Assembly: GCA_964536565.1 (NCBI GenBank) | Contig: CAZHXK010000005.1 | Location: 1-28,459, forward strand | Source: GCA-002688135 sp964536565 | Lineage (GTDB): Bacteria; Patescibacteriota; Patescibacteriia; Magasanikbacterales; GCA-002688135 | Length of the DNA stretch: 28,459 nt | Reading direction: 5' to 3' | In this document: positions 1 to 6,383 of the stretch, piece by piece | How the letters are laid out: the number at the start of each line of letters is the position of its first letter | How positions within the stretch are numbered: position 1 is the stretch's first letter | Notes under the pieces: model-generated | Told to the model about the DNA's origin: nothing | Databases searched by the model: none | Seen by the model: the letters and a program-made list of their open reading frames with translations, nothing else | Translations under genes and position numbers: made by a program

Positions 1-81
1 CCCAGCACCCCCTGTTACGACGTATTTCATAAGCACAATATTAGTAAAAAATCGTATCATTCCTAAAAAATCAGGTCAAAC

Positions 82-115
82 AAAAAACACCCTCAACAAA
101 GAGAGTGCTTTTTAT
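82..115 (-). terminator. intrinsic terminator (second copy)
   Basis: Read on the minus strand, a short stem (CACTCTC pairing with GAGGGTG) is followed by a T-rich run. It closely resembles the terminator at 196-229 and follows a broken copy of the tRNA 3' end in the same order, so it appears to be part of a local duplication. Confidence 0.6.
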
Positions 116-184
116 ACCCCCGGTAAGAACCCCTCGGTACCCCTGAGCGAACGTTGTAGTGAGTGAGCGGGGTGGAACTTACAT
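115..184 (-). pseudogene. broken duplicate of the tRNA-Arg 3' end
   Basis: Positions 115-129 are identical to 233-247 (acceptor strand and half of the T arm of the intact tRNA gene), and 175-184 is identical to 250-259. In the intact gene these two blocks are 2 nt apart. Here they are separated by 45 nt (130-174), so the T loop is interrupted, and no D arm or anticodon arm is present. Together with the flanking terminator copy this looks like a tandem duplication later hit by an insertion. It cannot make a tRNA. Confidence 0.6.
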
Positions 185-195
185 ATTATTACTTG

Positions 196-229
196 AAACA
201 AAAAACACCCCAACTAATAGGATGTTTCT
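196..229 (-). terminator. intrinsic terminator of tRNA-Arg
   Basis: On the minus strand, directly after the encoded CCA, AACATCC pairs with GGGTGTT (one G-U pair) across a short loop and is followed by TTTTGTTT. Confidence 0.65.
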
Positions 230-304
230 TGGTACCCCCGGTAAGAATCGAACTTACATAACTAGCTTAGAAGGCTAGTGTTCTATCCATTGAACTACAG
301 GGGC
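230..304 (-). tRNA. tRNA-Arg (anticodon UCU), CCA encoded
   Basis: On the minus strand the cloverleaf folds completely: acceptor GCCCCTG with CGGGGGT, D stem GTTC/GAAC, anticodon stem CTAGC/GCTAG around the loop CTTCTAA (anticodon TCT, reading AGA), a 4-nt variable loop, T stem GTAAG/CTTAC with loop TTCGATT, discriminator A, and a genome-encoded CCA. Base pair 1-72 is a G-U wobble. An intrinsic terminator follows at once. The neighbouring 3' duplicate (115-184) and the nearby tyrosine recombinase make the locus look like a possible recombination site. Confidence 0.95.
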
Positions 305-328
305 GTATTTAGTAGGACACTTCATCAA

Positions 329-409
329 CGCGTCATCCTGGAGGCAAAGCCGATAGGACCTAGAACTAAACTGGATTCTATCGGTCGTACCTCCCTCCAG
401 AATGACGCG
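329..409. repeat. 81-bp imperfect palindrome
   Basis: The outer arms CGCGTCAT and ATGACGCG are exact. Inside them CTGGAGG matches a CCTCC-CTCCAG block and CCGATAG matches CTATCGG, with small bulges, leaving a short loop near 364-370. It lies between the end of the recombinase gene and the start of the tRNA gene. It has no T tract, so it is more like a dispersed palindromic repeat or a miniature element than a terminator. Confidence 0.6.
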
Positions 410-420
410 ATTACGAATCA

Positions 421-1398
421 TTAACCATCTTTTTTATCGTGAAAACGTTTATGGACTTCTTTTAAATGCTTATCACTCACATGCGTATACACCTGTGTCG
501 TCGTAATAGAAGAATGTCCAAGCAACGCCTGTACACTACGCAAATCCGCGCCATTACGCAAGAGATCGGTCGCAAATGAGTGACGAAGCGCATGCGGAGA
601 GATCTTCCGTGTAATCCCCGCCTCCTTCGCATAACGATCGACAATACGCTGAATTGTCCTCGGTGTCAACCCTGTTTGCTTCTTTTTCGTATCATCAGTT
701 ATCCGTTTTTGAGCAGACATCAACGCACGCTTCTTCTTCGCTGGATCATGAGAAACAAACAAATATGGATTCAAATCTTTCCGCGCTTTTACATATTTCT
801 TAATCGCATCTTTTGCTCGATCAGACAGAAACACAATCCGCATCTTCCGACCCTTCCCACGAACCGTAAAATCGTCCCTCTTCACATTGATATCTTCTCT
901 TTTCAAACCAACCAATTCCGATACTCGCAAACCCGTACAAAACAAAACCTCCAATACCGCTGCATCACGCAACTGCACGATACCCACATCACCCTTCAAT
1001 GGCGCCTTCAATAAACGCATCACATCCGAACCTTCCATAAAGTTAACCTGTCTATCATCCACCTTTGCCAATTCAACTTTCTCTGGAGCCAACGCCTTGA
1101 TATCCATCTTCGCGCAATATCCCAAAAAACTCCGCAACGCAATTAAATGATAATTCTGAGTTGACGGTGATAACGTCTTCCCCTTTGCTGTTTTCTGACG
1201 ATGCAACCACATTCGAAACTTACGCACATGATCTTTCGTAATCTGAGATGATTTAACAAGCTTTGAAAACTTCAAAAACCTCCTTAAGTACAAAGAGTAA
1301 TTCCGACGCGTCAAAACAGACCGATTCTTCTCAACTTCGAGATAATCGAGGAACTGCTTCATTGATTGTAATAGCTGGGAATCCGGCATGAGCTTCAT
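421..1398 (-). CDS. Xer-type tyrosine recombinase
   Basis: Site-specific DNA recombinase of the tyrosine recombinase family (325 aa from this start). The first ~105 residues are a SAM-like N-terminal DNA-binding domain (FLDYLEVEKNRS...TRRNY). The catalytic domain shows the full active-site set: Arg158 in TGLRVSEL, Lys182 in RGKGRK, His269 and Arg272 in HALRH, His295 in LLGHSS and nucleophile Tyr304 in TQVYTH. A Lys-rich insertion (about residues 219-242) before LTPRTIQ is longer than in typical XerC/XerD. Family members resolve chromosome dimers or integrate mobile DNA. No partner recombinase is in the window, so a single-Xer housekeeping role is the simplest reading, but the adjacent damaged tRNA copy leaves an integrase role open. 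Start: the ATG at 1398 gives a normal N terminus. A GTG at 1425 and an ATG at 1389 are alternatives, and none has a Shine-Dalgarno site. The TATAAT at 1397-1402 would suit a leaderless mRNA starting at 1389. Confidence 0.92.
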   Translation of the reverse strand: MKLMPDSQLLQSMKQFLDYLEVEKNRSVLTRRNYSLYLRRFLKFSKLVKSSQITKDHVRKFRMWLHRQKTAKGKTLSPSTQNYHLIALRSFLGYCAKMDIKALAPEKVELAKVDDRQVNFMEGSDVMRLLKAPLKGDVGIVQLRDAAVLEVLFCTGLRVSELVGLKREDINVKRDDFTVRGKGRKMRIVFLSDRAKDAIKKYVKARKDLNPYLFVSHDPAKKKRALMSAQKRITDDTKKKQTGLTPRTIQRIVDRYAKEAGITRKISPHALRHSFATDLLRNGADLRSVQALLGHSSITTTQVYTHVSDKHLKEVHKRFHDKKDG

Positions 1399-1408
1399 TA
1401 TACGACAC

Positions 1409-1437
1409 TTGCCATAAAAACACACATATGCTAGTAT
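1409..1437 (+). promoter_or_regulatory. rpsO promoter
   Basis: A -35 TTGCCA (1409-1414), a 17-nt spacer and a -10 TAGTAT (1432-1437) predict a start near 1444, giving a leader of about 56 nt before rpsO. The region also holds the start of the divergent recombinase gene. Confidence 0.55.
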
Positions 1438-1464
1438 AACGACACTTAATTAGAGCCATTCGGG

Positions 1465-1499
1465 ACACGCCCTGAGTAGGCCATAACCATAAAGCGTGT
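1465..1499 (+). promoter_or_regulatory. rpsO leader stem-loop
   Basis: ACACGC (1465-1470) and GCGTGT (1494-1499) pair, with a small CCT-GAGT-AGG hairpin inside, and the outer stem ends exactly at the start codon. S15 represses its own mRNA through leader structures in several bacteria, so this could be such a site. That is inferred from position and pairing only. Confidence 0.35.
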
Positions 1500-1838
1500 A
1501 TGATGACCAAACGACAAAAGCAGAACATCATTGAAAAGTTCCGCACCCACGAATCAGATACTGGTTCACCTGAGGTTCAGATCGCGATCCTCACACATGA
1601 GATCAAATATCTCACAAAGCATTTACAGGAACATAAAAAAGATCACTCCTCACGACGAGGATTGCTCCGAAAAGTCTCAGAACGTCGCCGACTCCTTCGA
1701 TACCTCGAGCGAGAAGACAAAAAACGTTGGGAGAAATTAGTTGAAGCACTTAAGTTGAACAAGGCAGTCGTAGCTCAACCAACAAAACCAATTCCGTCAC
1801 AAATGGCAATCGCACAGGCACAAGCAGCAAACGGATAA
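1500..1838 (+). CDS. rpsO: 30S ribosomal protein S15
   Basis: Primary 16S rRNA-binding protein of the small-subunit platform. The family signature is clear: TGSPEVQIAILTHEIKYLT, then EHKKDHSSRRGLLRKVSERRRLLRYLE, giving the usual four-helix protein over the first ~90 residues. At 112 aa it is longer than the usual ~89: about 20 extra Ala/Gln/Pro-rich residues follow the normal end. Two ATG codons stand in tandem (1500 and 1503), so the protein may begin at either. No clear Shine-Dalgarno site precedes them. It has its own promoter and terminator. pnp, its common neighbour in many bacteria, lies one gene further on. Confidence 0.96.
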   Translation: MMTKRQKQNIIEKFRTHESDTGSPEVQIAILTHEIKYLTKHLQEHKKDHSSRRGLLRKVSERRRLLRYLEREDKKRWEKLVEALKLNKAVVAQPTKPIPSQMAIAQAQAANG

Positions 1839-1846
1839 ACACACAA

Positions 1847-1877
1847 AACACCGCCTACCAAGGCGGTGTTCGTTGTT
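1847..1877 (+). terminator. rpsO terminator
   Basis: A perfect 9-bp stem (AACACCGCC with GGCGGTGTT) around a 6-nt loop, followed by a weak T-rich tail (CGTTGTT), lies 8 nt after the rpsO stop codon. Confidence 0.75.
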
Positions 1878-1990
1878 ACAGAAAAAACTGCTACAATAGA
1901 ATACAATATTCGCAACACTGATTGGTCATTACAATACACATTTTTTATAAAAACATCTCTACGGAGATACACATTTTTTAAATTTATCTT

Positions 1991-2644
1991 ATGATTAAAA
2001 ATACACACCAGCGCGTCGGTGTTTTCATTGACGTTCAAAATTTATATTACTCAGCAAAGAACCTACACGGCGCTCATGTCGATTTTGCAAAAATTGTTAA
2101 AGAAGGACTCGGAGATAGACAACTCATTCGCGCTATTGCCTACGTCGTACGTACCGAAGGAGAAGAAGAACGACCATTCCTCGATGCACTCGTAAAACGA
2201 GGTATTGAAACACGCGAACGAGACTTACAAATATTTTTCGGAGGACACAAAAAAGCGGATTGGGACGTTGGAATTACAATCGATTGTGTTCGAATCTGTG
2301 AAGTCCTCGATGTCATCATCCTCGTCTCAGGTGACGGCGACTACATCCCACTTTTGGAATATCTCAAACAGCGCGGACGCCAAGTCGAAGTCATGGCATT
2401 CCGCAGAACAACTTCATCCAAACTTGTTGAACATGCAGATATTTTCACCGATCTTGGTGAGGACGACCGATTCCTCATCAAATCCCGACGACCACTCACA
2501 CGACATACGCCTACTCGTCGCCCAACAACTAAGAAACCTACACCCAAGCCCACATCTAAACCAACATCAATAAGGTCATCATCAAAATCAACCTCCAGAT
2601 CGACCACCCGAAAGACACCAACAAGAAGAAATTCGAGAAAATAA
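1991..2644 (+). CDS. NYN-domain (PIN-like) nuclease of the LabA/DUF88 type
   Basis: Predicted metal-dependent RNase of the NYN superfamily (217 aa). The acidic residues expected in the PIN-like active site are visible: Asp14 in GVFIDVQNLYY, the Asp residues of KKADWDVGITID (about 90-99), and those of LVSGDGDYIPLLEYL (about 114-128). After residue ~155 comes a low-complexity tail rich in Arg, Lys, Thr, Ser and Pro that is probably disordered and RNA-binding. It is transcribed from its own region between two terminators, and its position between rpsO and pnp suggests a part in RNA processing or decay. Its substrate cannot be told from sequence. No Shine-Dalgarno site precedes the start; two copies of a 14-nt A/T-rich motif (from 1934 and about 1967) lie upstream. 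Confidence 0.85.
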   Translation: MIKNTHQRVGVFIDVQNLYYSAKNLHGAHVDFAKIVKEGLGDRQLIRAIAYVVRTEGEEERPFLDALVKRGIETRERDLQIFFGGHKKADWDVGITIDCVRICEVLDVIILVSGDGDYIPLLEYLKQRGRQVEVMAFRRTTSSKLVEHADIFTDLGEDDRFLIKSRRPLTRHTPTRRPTTKKPTPKPTSKPTSIRSSSKSTSRSTTRKTPTRRNSRK

Positions 2645-2653
2645 GGACCACCC

Positions 2654-2683
2654 AAAAGCCATTGACTTACAATGGCTTTTTTG
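2654..2683 (+). terminator. terminator of the NYN nuclease gene
   Basis: AAAAGCCATT pairs with AATGGCTTTT across a 7-nt loop, with a T run continuing to 2682. The pnp promoter overlaps it. Confidence 0.85.
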
Positions 2684-2690
2684 TTATAAT
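2662..2690 (+). promoter_or_regulatory. pnp promoter nested in a terminator
   Basis: TTGACT (2662-2667), exactly 17 nt, then a perfect TATAAT (2685-2690). The -35 box and most of the spacer lie inside the upstream terminator hairpin. Predicted start near 2697, giving a leader of about 120 nt. Confidence 0.75.
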
Positions 2691-2751
2691 TCTCACAGAA
2701 ATAAGTTATTTTTACATCTAACAATGATCCTATTTAGAGGATCCAATAATA

Positions 2752-2809
2752 CAGCTGGCCTTCAAACATAGAGCATACCATTCGGTAATCTCGAGTTTGC
2801 AGGGCAGCT
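2752..2809 (+). promoter_or_regulatory. structured pnp leader
   Basis: The outer arms AGCTGGCC (2753-2760) and GGGCAGCT (2802-2809) pair with one mismatch. They enclose a hairpin GAG-TACC-attc-GGTA-CTC (2771-2793). The structure ends 9 nt before the pnp start codon. In E. coli, PNPase controls its own mRNA through a leader stem. A similar role here is inferred. Confidence 0.35.
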
Positions 2810-2818
2810 CATACATCT

Positions 2819-5047
2819 ATGAAAGTAGAAACATTTGAGACCCAATGGGGCGGACGCACCCTCTCAGTTGAAGTTGGCCGCATGGCACTTCAAGCAAGCG
2901 CGTCATGTACCGTACGCTACGGAGACACCGTTGTCATGGCAACTACAGTCATGGGATCAAGCGCACGCGAAGGAATCGACTGGTTCCCACTGATGGTAGA
3001 TTTCGATGAGAAATTATACGCAGCTGGAATCATCAAGGGCTCACGCTTTATCAAACGCGAAGGCCGACCAACAGACACAGCAGTTTTGACATCTCGCATG
3101 ATCGATCGAACTATTCGACCGCTTTTTGATGCATCAGGACGCAAAGACGTACAGGTTGTAGTAACTCCACTCTCAGTAGATGGAGAAAATGATCCCGACA
3201 TTATCGGTATTGTTGCTGCATCAATCGCACTTTCAATTTCAGACATCCCATGGAACGGCCCAATCGGAGGAATCCGCGTTGGTCGTGTTGCATCAGAAGA
3301 AGGCGATAAAGCAGAGTGGGTTATCAACCCAACATATGAGGCACGATTGAAATCGGAAATGGATGTTATCGTGTGTGGAACTCCAGACATGGTGATCATG
3401 GTTGAAGCAGAAGCCAACGAAACAAAGGAACAGGACATGATCGATGCGATTGAGTTTGGACAGAAACATCTGAAGGAAGTCGTAAAACTCATCGAAACAA
3501 TTGTTAAGAAAGTTGGTAAGAAAAAACAGGAACCAGATGTATCAACCCCAGAACTAGAAGAAATCTACACACAAGAACAACACGCAAAAGACCTCGCTGT
3601 TGCATGGCTCGATGAAAATGCTCCAGACATTCTATACAAAAAACCACTCGTGTGGAAAAAAGAGCGATTAGCAGCATTTGCTATCATTAAAGAACAATTG
3701 GACGCACATCTTACTGAAAAACAAGTTACCGTTGAGGCTAAAAAGAAAATTCTCTCAAACACAAAGTACATGATCGGTCGCGTTGTTTCAGATGAAATTA
3801 TCAAAAACAAACGTCGTATCGATGGACGTTCACTCACAGAAACACGAGAATTGTCATCAGTAGTTGGAACACTTCCACGAACTCACGGAACAGGATTATT
3901 CAACCGCGGAGAGACACAAGTGCTCTCAATCGTTACACTTGGATCACCCGGAGACGTACAAATTCTCGAGGGAATCGAAGGTTCAAGCAAAAAACGGTAC
4001 ATGCATCACTACAACTTCCCTGCATTTTCTGTAGGAGAAGCTCGACCAAATCGTGGTCCATCTCGACGAGATATCGGACACGGATCATTGGCTGAAAAAG
4101 CATTGCTTCCTGTATTGCCTAACAAAGAAGATTTCCCTTATACCATTCGAATTGTGTCTGAAGTATTCGGTTCAAACGGATCATCTTCAATGGCATCTGC
4201 CTGTGGCTCATCACTCTCATTGATGGACGCCGGTGTACCAATTACCAAAACAGTTGGTGGTGTTGCGATGGGACTAGCCTCAAACGATACTGGGGAATGG
4301 GAGGTCATTACAGATCTTCAAGATTTGGAAGATGGACAGGGTGGCATGGATTTCAAAATCACAGGAACACGAGATGGAATCACTGCTATTCAGATGGACA
4401 CAAAAACACTCGGACTAAACAAAGATATTGTACGAACATGTATCAACCAAGCTCTTGATGGACGCGTACATGTGATTGAATCAATGGAAAAAGCTATTAA
4501 AGAAGCTCGATCAGATCTCTCACCATACGCTCCTCGCATCGAGACTATGCATATCGATATTGATTTGATTCGCGTTGTTATCGGCCCAGGTGGAAAAACA
4601 ATTAATGAAATTATTGATACAACAGGTGTTTCAATCGATATCGAACAAGATGGAACAATCTTCATCGCTTCAGAGAACGGAGAAAAGATGAAAGAAGCAA
4701 TTGAATGGATTGAACGTATTACCAAGAAAATCGAAGCTGGAGAAGAATACGAAGGTAAGGTTGTCCGCATCATGGACTTCGGTGCATTCGTAGAACTAAC
4801 TCCTGGGACAGACGGACTAGTACACGTTTCAGAACTCGCATGGACACGAACAGAAAACGTAGGTGACGTCGTAAAACTCGGCGACATGGTCAAAGTAAAA
4901 GTAAAAGAAGTAGGATCTGACGGAAAGATCAAACTCTCGATGAAAGACCTCCTTCCAAAACCAGAAGGATATCAAGATCGTAAGCCAGGCGCAGGCCGAG
5001 GCGGACGACCGTCAGGATCAGACAGTCGACCACCACGCCGATACTAA
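2819..5047 (+). CDS. pnp: polyribonucleotide nucleotidyltransferase (PNPase)
   Basis: Phosphorolytic 3'-5' exoribonuclease that releases nucleoside diphosphates and is normally a trimer. The 742 residues show the family order: first RNase PH domain (about 10-230), helical linker, second RNase PH domain (about 325-560), KH domain with IGPGGKTINEI (about 577-635), and S1 domain (about 643-712) with VVRIMDFGAFVEL and GLVHVSEL. Catalytic elements are present: FGSNGSSSMASACG near 450-465 (phosphate binding) and the acidic segment LEDGQGGMDFK near 500-512 (metal binding). The C-terminal tail is Gly/Arg/Pro-rich (GRGGRPSGSDSRPPRRY), an RNA-binding type of tail. It has a strong promoter, a structured leader and a strong terminator. 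No clear Shine-Dalgarno site precedes the start. Confidence 0.98.
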   Translation: MKVETFETQWGGRTLSVEVGRMALQASASCTVRYGDTVVMATTVMGSSAREGIDWFPLMVDFDEKLYAAGIIKGSRFIKREGRPTDTAVLTSRMIDRTIRPLFDASGRKDVQVVVTPLSVDGENDPDIIGIVAASIALSISDIPWNGPIGGIRVGRVASEEGDKAEWVINPTYEARLKSEMDVIVCGTPDMVIMVEAEANETKEQDMIDAIEFGQKHLKEVVKLIETIVKKVGKKKQEPDVSTPELEEIYTQEQHAKDLAVAWLDENAPDILYKKPLVWKKERLAAFAIIKEQLDAHLTEKQVTVEAKKKILSNTKYMIGRVVSDEIIKNKRRIDGRSLTETRELSSVVGTLPRTHGTGLFNRGETQVLSIVTLGSPGDVQILEGIEGSSKKRYMHHYNFPAFSVGEARPNRGPSRRDIGHGSLAEKALLPVLPNKEDFPYTIRIVSEVFGSNGSSSMASACGSSLSLMDAGVPITKTVGGVAMGLASNDTGEWEVITDLQDLEDGQGGMDFKITGTRDGITAIQMDTKTLGLNKDIVRTCINQALDGRVHVIESMEKAIKEARSDLSPYAPRIETMHIDIDLIRVVIGPGGKTINEIIDTTGVSIDIEQDGTIFIASENGEKMKEAIEWIERITKKIEAGEEYEGKVVRIMDFGAFVELTPGTDGLVHVSELAWTRTENVGDVVKLGDMVKVKVKEVGSDGKIKLSMKDLLPKPEGYQDRKPGAGRGGRPSGSDSRPPRRY

Positions 5048-5063
5048 AACTGAAAATCGGAAT

Positions 5064-5094
5064 TAAAAAAGCCTCCCATCTTGGGAGGTTTTTT
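5064..5094. terminator. pnp terminator (bidirectional)
   Basis: CCTCCCA pairs with TGGGAGG, with an A run before and a T run after. It ends pnp transcription and could also act on the minus strand for the convergent gene. Confidence 0.88.
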
Positions 5095-5097
5095 GCT

Positions 5098-5121
5098 GTA
5101 AAAAACCGCCCGTAGGCGGCA
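5098..5121 (-). terminator. terminator of the polyprenol-kinase-like gene
   Basis: On the minus strand, GCCGCC pairs with GGGCGG around a very short loop and is followed by TTTTTT, starting 4 nt after the stop codon at 5125. Confidence 0.8.
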
Positions 5122-5124
5122 ATG

Positions 5125-5748
5125 TTAAATAAAGAAAACCATCGTAACAGCAGACCCAAGCGGTATCAACAAATTATCCAACTTCCCGGCGAAAAGCTCA
5201 AAAAAAGACGCGGATACAGAGCCGATTGCGAGGATCCCAAATGTTAACTTAGGAAACATGACACCGATACTCGTTGCCACCGAAGCAGCCATAACCAAGC
5301 CAGCAACAGCCCCACCAACCACACCTGCAACCGTCTTCTTCATTCTCCCAATTTCAACGCGTCCCCACAAAACACCAAAGAAACGTGCCATAGGATCAAC
5401 AATTCCTGCAAACAGAATCGCTGCAGCAGCAAGCTCGCGAGGGAAGAAGTACACCGCCAGCAACACACCCAAGATGTTAAGCGTCACTGCACTAATATTT
5501 TTCTCCTCGTGCGGTCGCATCAAAACATCGTAATGACGAATGCAAAATTTACGCCACCGCGGAATAAACAAACGCGATACATCCAACAGGAAAAAAATTC
5601 CCGTGACTGGAATCAAAATCGTCAGTGCTTCCATGCGCGTCGGCTGAGCAAACAAATACGTAAAACCGATCAAACAGCAGGCAGCGATATGAAAAACCAT
5701 CCGCTCAAGCTGTAGCTTGCCCAAGGTCTCTCTTGTTAATGAACTCAT
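5125..5748 (-). CDS. CTP-dependent lipid kinase-like membrane protein (SEC59/DGK1/VTE5 family)
   Basis: Integral membrane protein of 207 aa with about six hydrophobic segments. Features of the dolichol/phytol/diacylglycerol kinase family are visible: a charged RPHEEKN motif near 78-84, VDPMARFFGVLWGR near 116-130 followed by KKTVAGVVGG near 137, and the C-terminal signature ELFAGKLDNLLIPLGSA near 184-200. Members phosphorylate a polyprenol, phytol or diacylglycerol with CTP; which lipid is used here cannot be told. A role in recycling undecaprenol-type carriers or scavenging lipids is a guess from family knowledge. A clear GGAGG lies 5 nt before the ATG, unlike most core genes in the window. 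It stands alone, with a terminator behind it. Confidence 0.72.
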   Translation of the reverse strand: MSSLTRETLGKLQLERMVFHIAACCLIGFTYLFAQPTRMEALTILIPVTGIFFLLDVSRLFIPRWRKFCIRHYDVLMRPHEEKNISAVTLNILGVLLAVYFFPRELAAAAILFAGIVDPMARFFGVLWGRVEIGRMKKTVAGVVGGAVAGLVMAASVATSIGVMFPKLTFGILAIGSVSASFFELFAGKLDNLLIPLGSAVTMVFFI

Positions 5749-5812
5749 GTTACCTCCAGAATCTCGAGTAGATTCTATTAACTCATACCCACGCTACCAC
5801 AAAGATCAATTC

Positions 5813-5883
5813 ACACACAAGCTCTCTATCAATAATTTCGATTTTTGAACAAAAAGCGGACTTCTTGGTCAGAGCTTGTGTGT
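5813..5883. repeat. perfect 13-bp inverted repeat with a 45-nt loop
   Basis: ACACACAAGCTCT (5813-5825) is exactly complementary to AGAGCTTGTGTGT (5871-5883). It lies between the 3' end of ruvC and the start of the kinase-like gene. There is no T tract after either arm, so it is not a plain terminator. It could be an operator, an RNA stem or a small palindromic element. Confidence 0.55.
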
Positions 5884-5896
5884 AAATAGATCTACA

Positions 5897-6382
5897 CTAT
5901 GTTGGCAAGACTAACGACCTGTAGCAAACCGCCCCAACAATCGCCACAGCAAGTGCATCCGCAGCATCATCTGGCTTAGGAATATCTACCAACTTAAGCT
6001 GTAATTTAACCATTCCCTGCATCTGAGACTTATCGGCTCTCCCGTAACCCGTTAGCCCTTGCTTCACCTGAGACGGCTTCATCTCATCTACAGGAATCCC
6101 ATATTGCGCTGCAATAAACAAAAGTACGCCACGAGCATGGCATACTTTCAAAGCTGTTGTTGTACTTTTTGCAAAAAATAATTCCTCAACCCCAATACGA
6201 TCCGGCTTAAATTCTTCGATTACTTTAACCAATTCCTCTCCAATTTTTTTTAATCGATCCGGAAAGACTTCATCCTTATGAGTTTCAAAACAACCGTGTG
6301 CAACATGTTTTGTGTCACCCTCATAATCAACAATACCCCAACCACAACGTGCATATCCAGGATCTAATCCAAGTACTCGCAT
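5897..6382 (-). CDS. ruvC: crossover junction endodeoxyribonuclease RuvC
   Basis: Holliday-junction resolvase that nicks two strands symmetrically as a dimer in recombinational repair. The four acidic active-site residues of the RNase H-like fold are in place: Asp7 in GLDPGYARCGWG, Glu67 in GVEELFF, and the Asp pair in KPDDAADALAVAI (about 138-141). At 161 aa it has the usual length. The start is one base after the stop of yebC, a pairing seen in many bacteria, so the two genes are probably co-transcribed and translationally coupled. ruvA and ruvB are not in the window. Confidence 0.97.
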   Translation of the reverse strand: MRVLGLDPGYARCGWGIVDYEGDTKHVAHGCFETHKDEVFPDRLKKIGEELVKVIEEFKPDRIGVEELFFAKSTTTALKVCHARGVLLFIAAQYGIPVDEMKPSQVKQGLTGYGRADKSQMQGMVKLQLKLVDIPKPDDAADALAVAIVGAVCYRSLVLPT

Positions 6383-6383
6383 A

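Noticed and set aside
580..1150. Plus-strand frames opposite the recombinase
   Set aside because: They lie on the antisense strand of a gene with all catalytic residues intact, and have no ribosome site.
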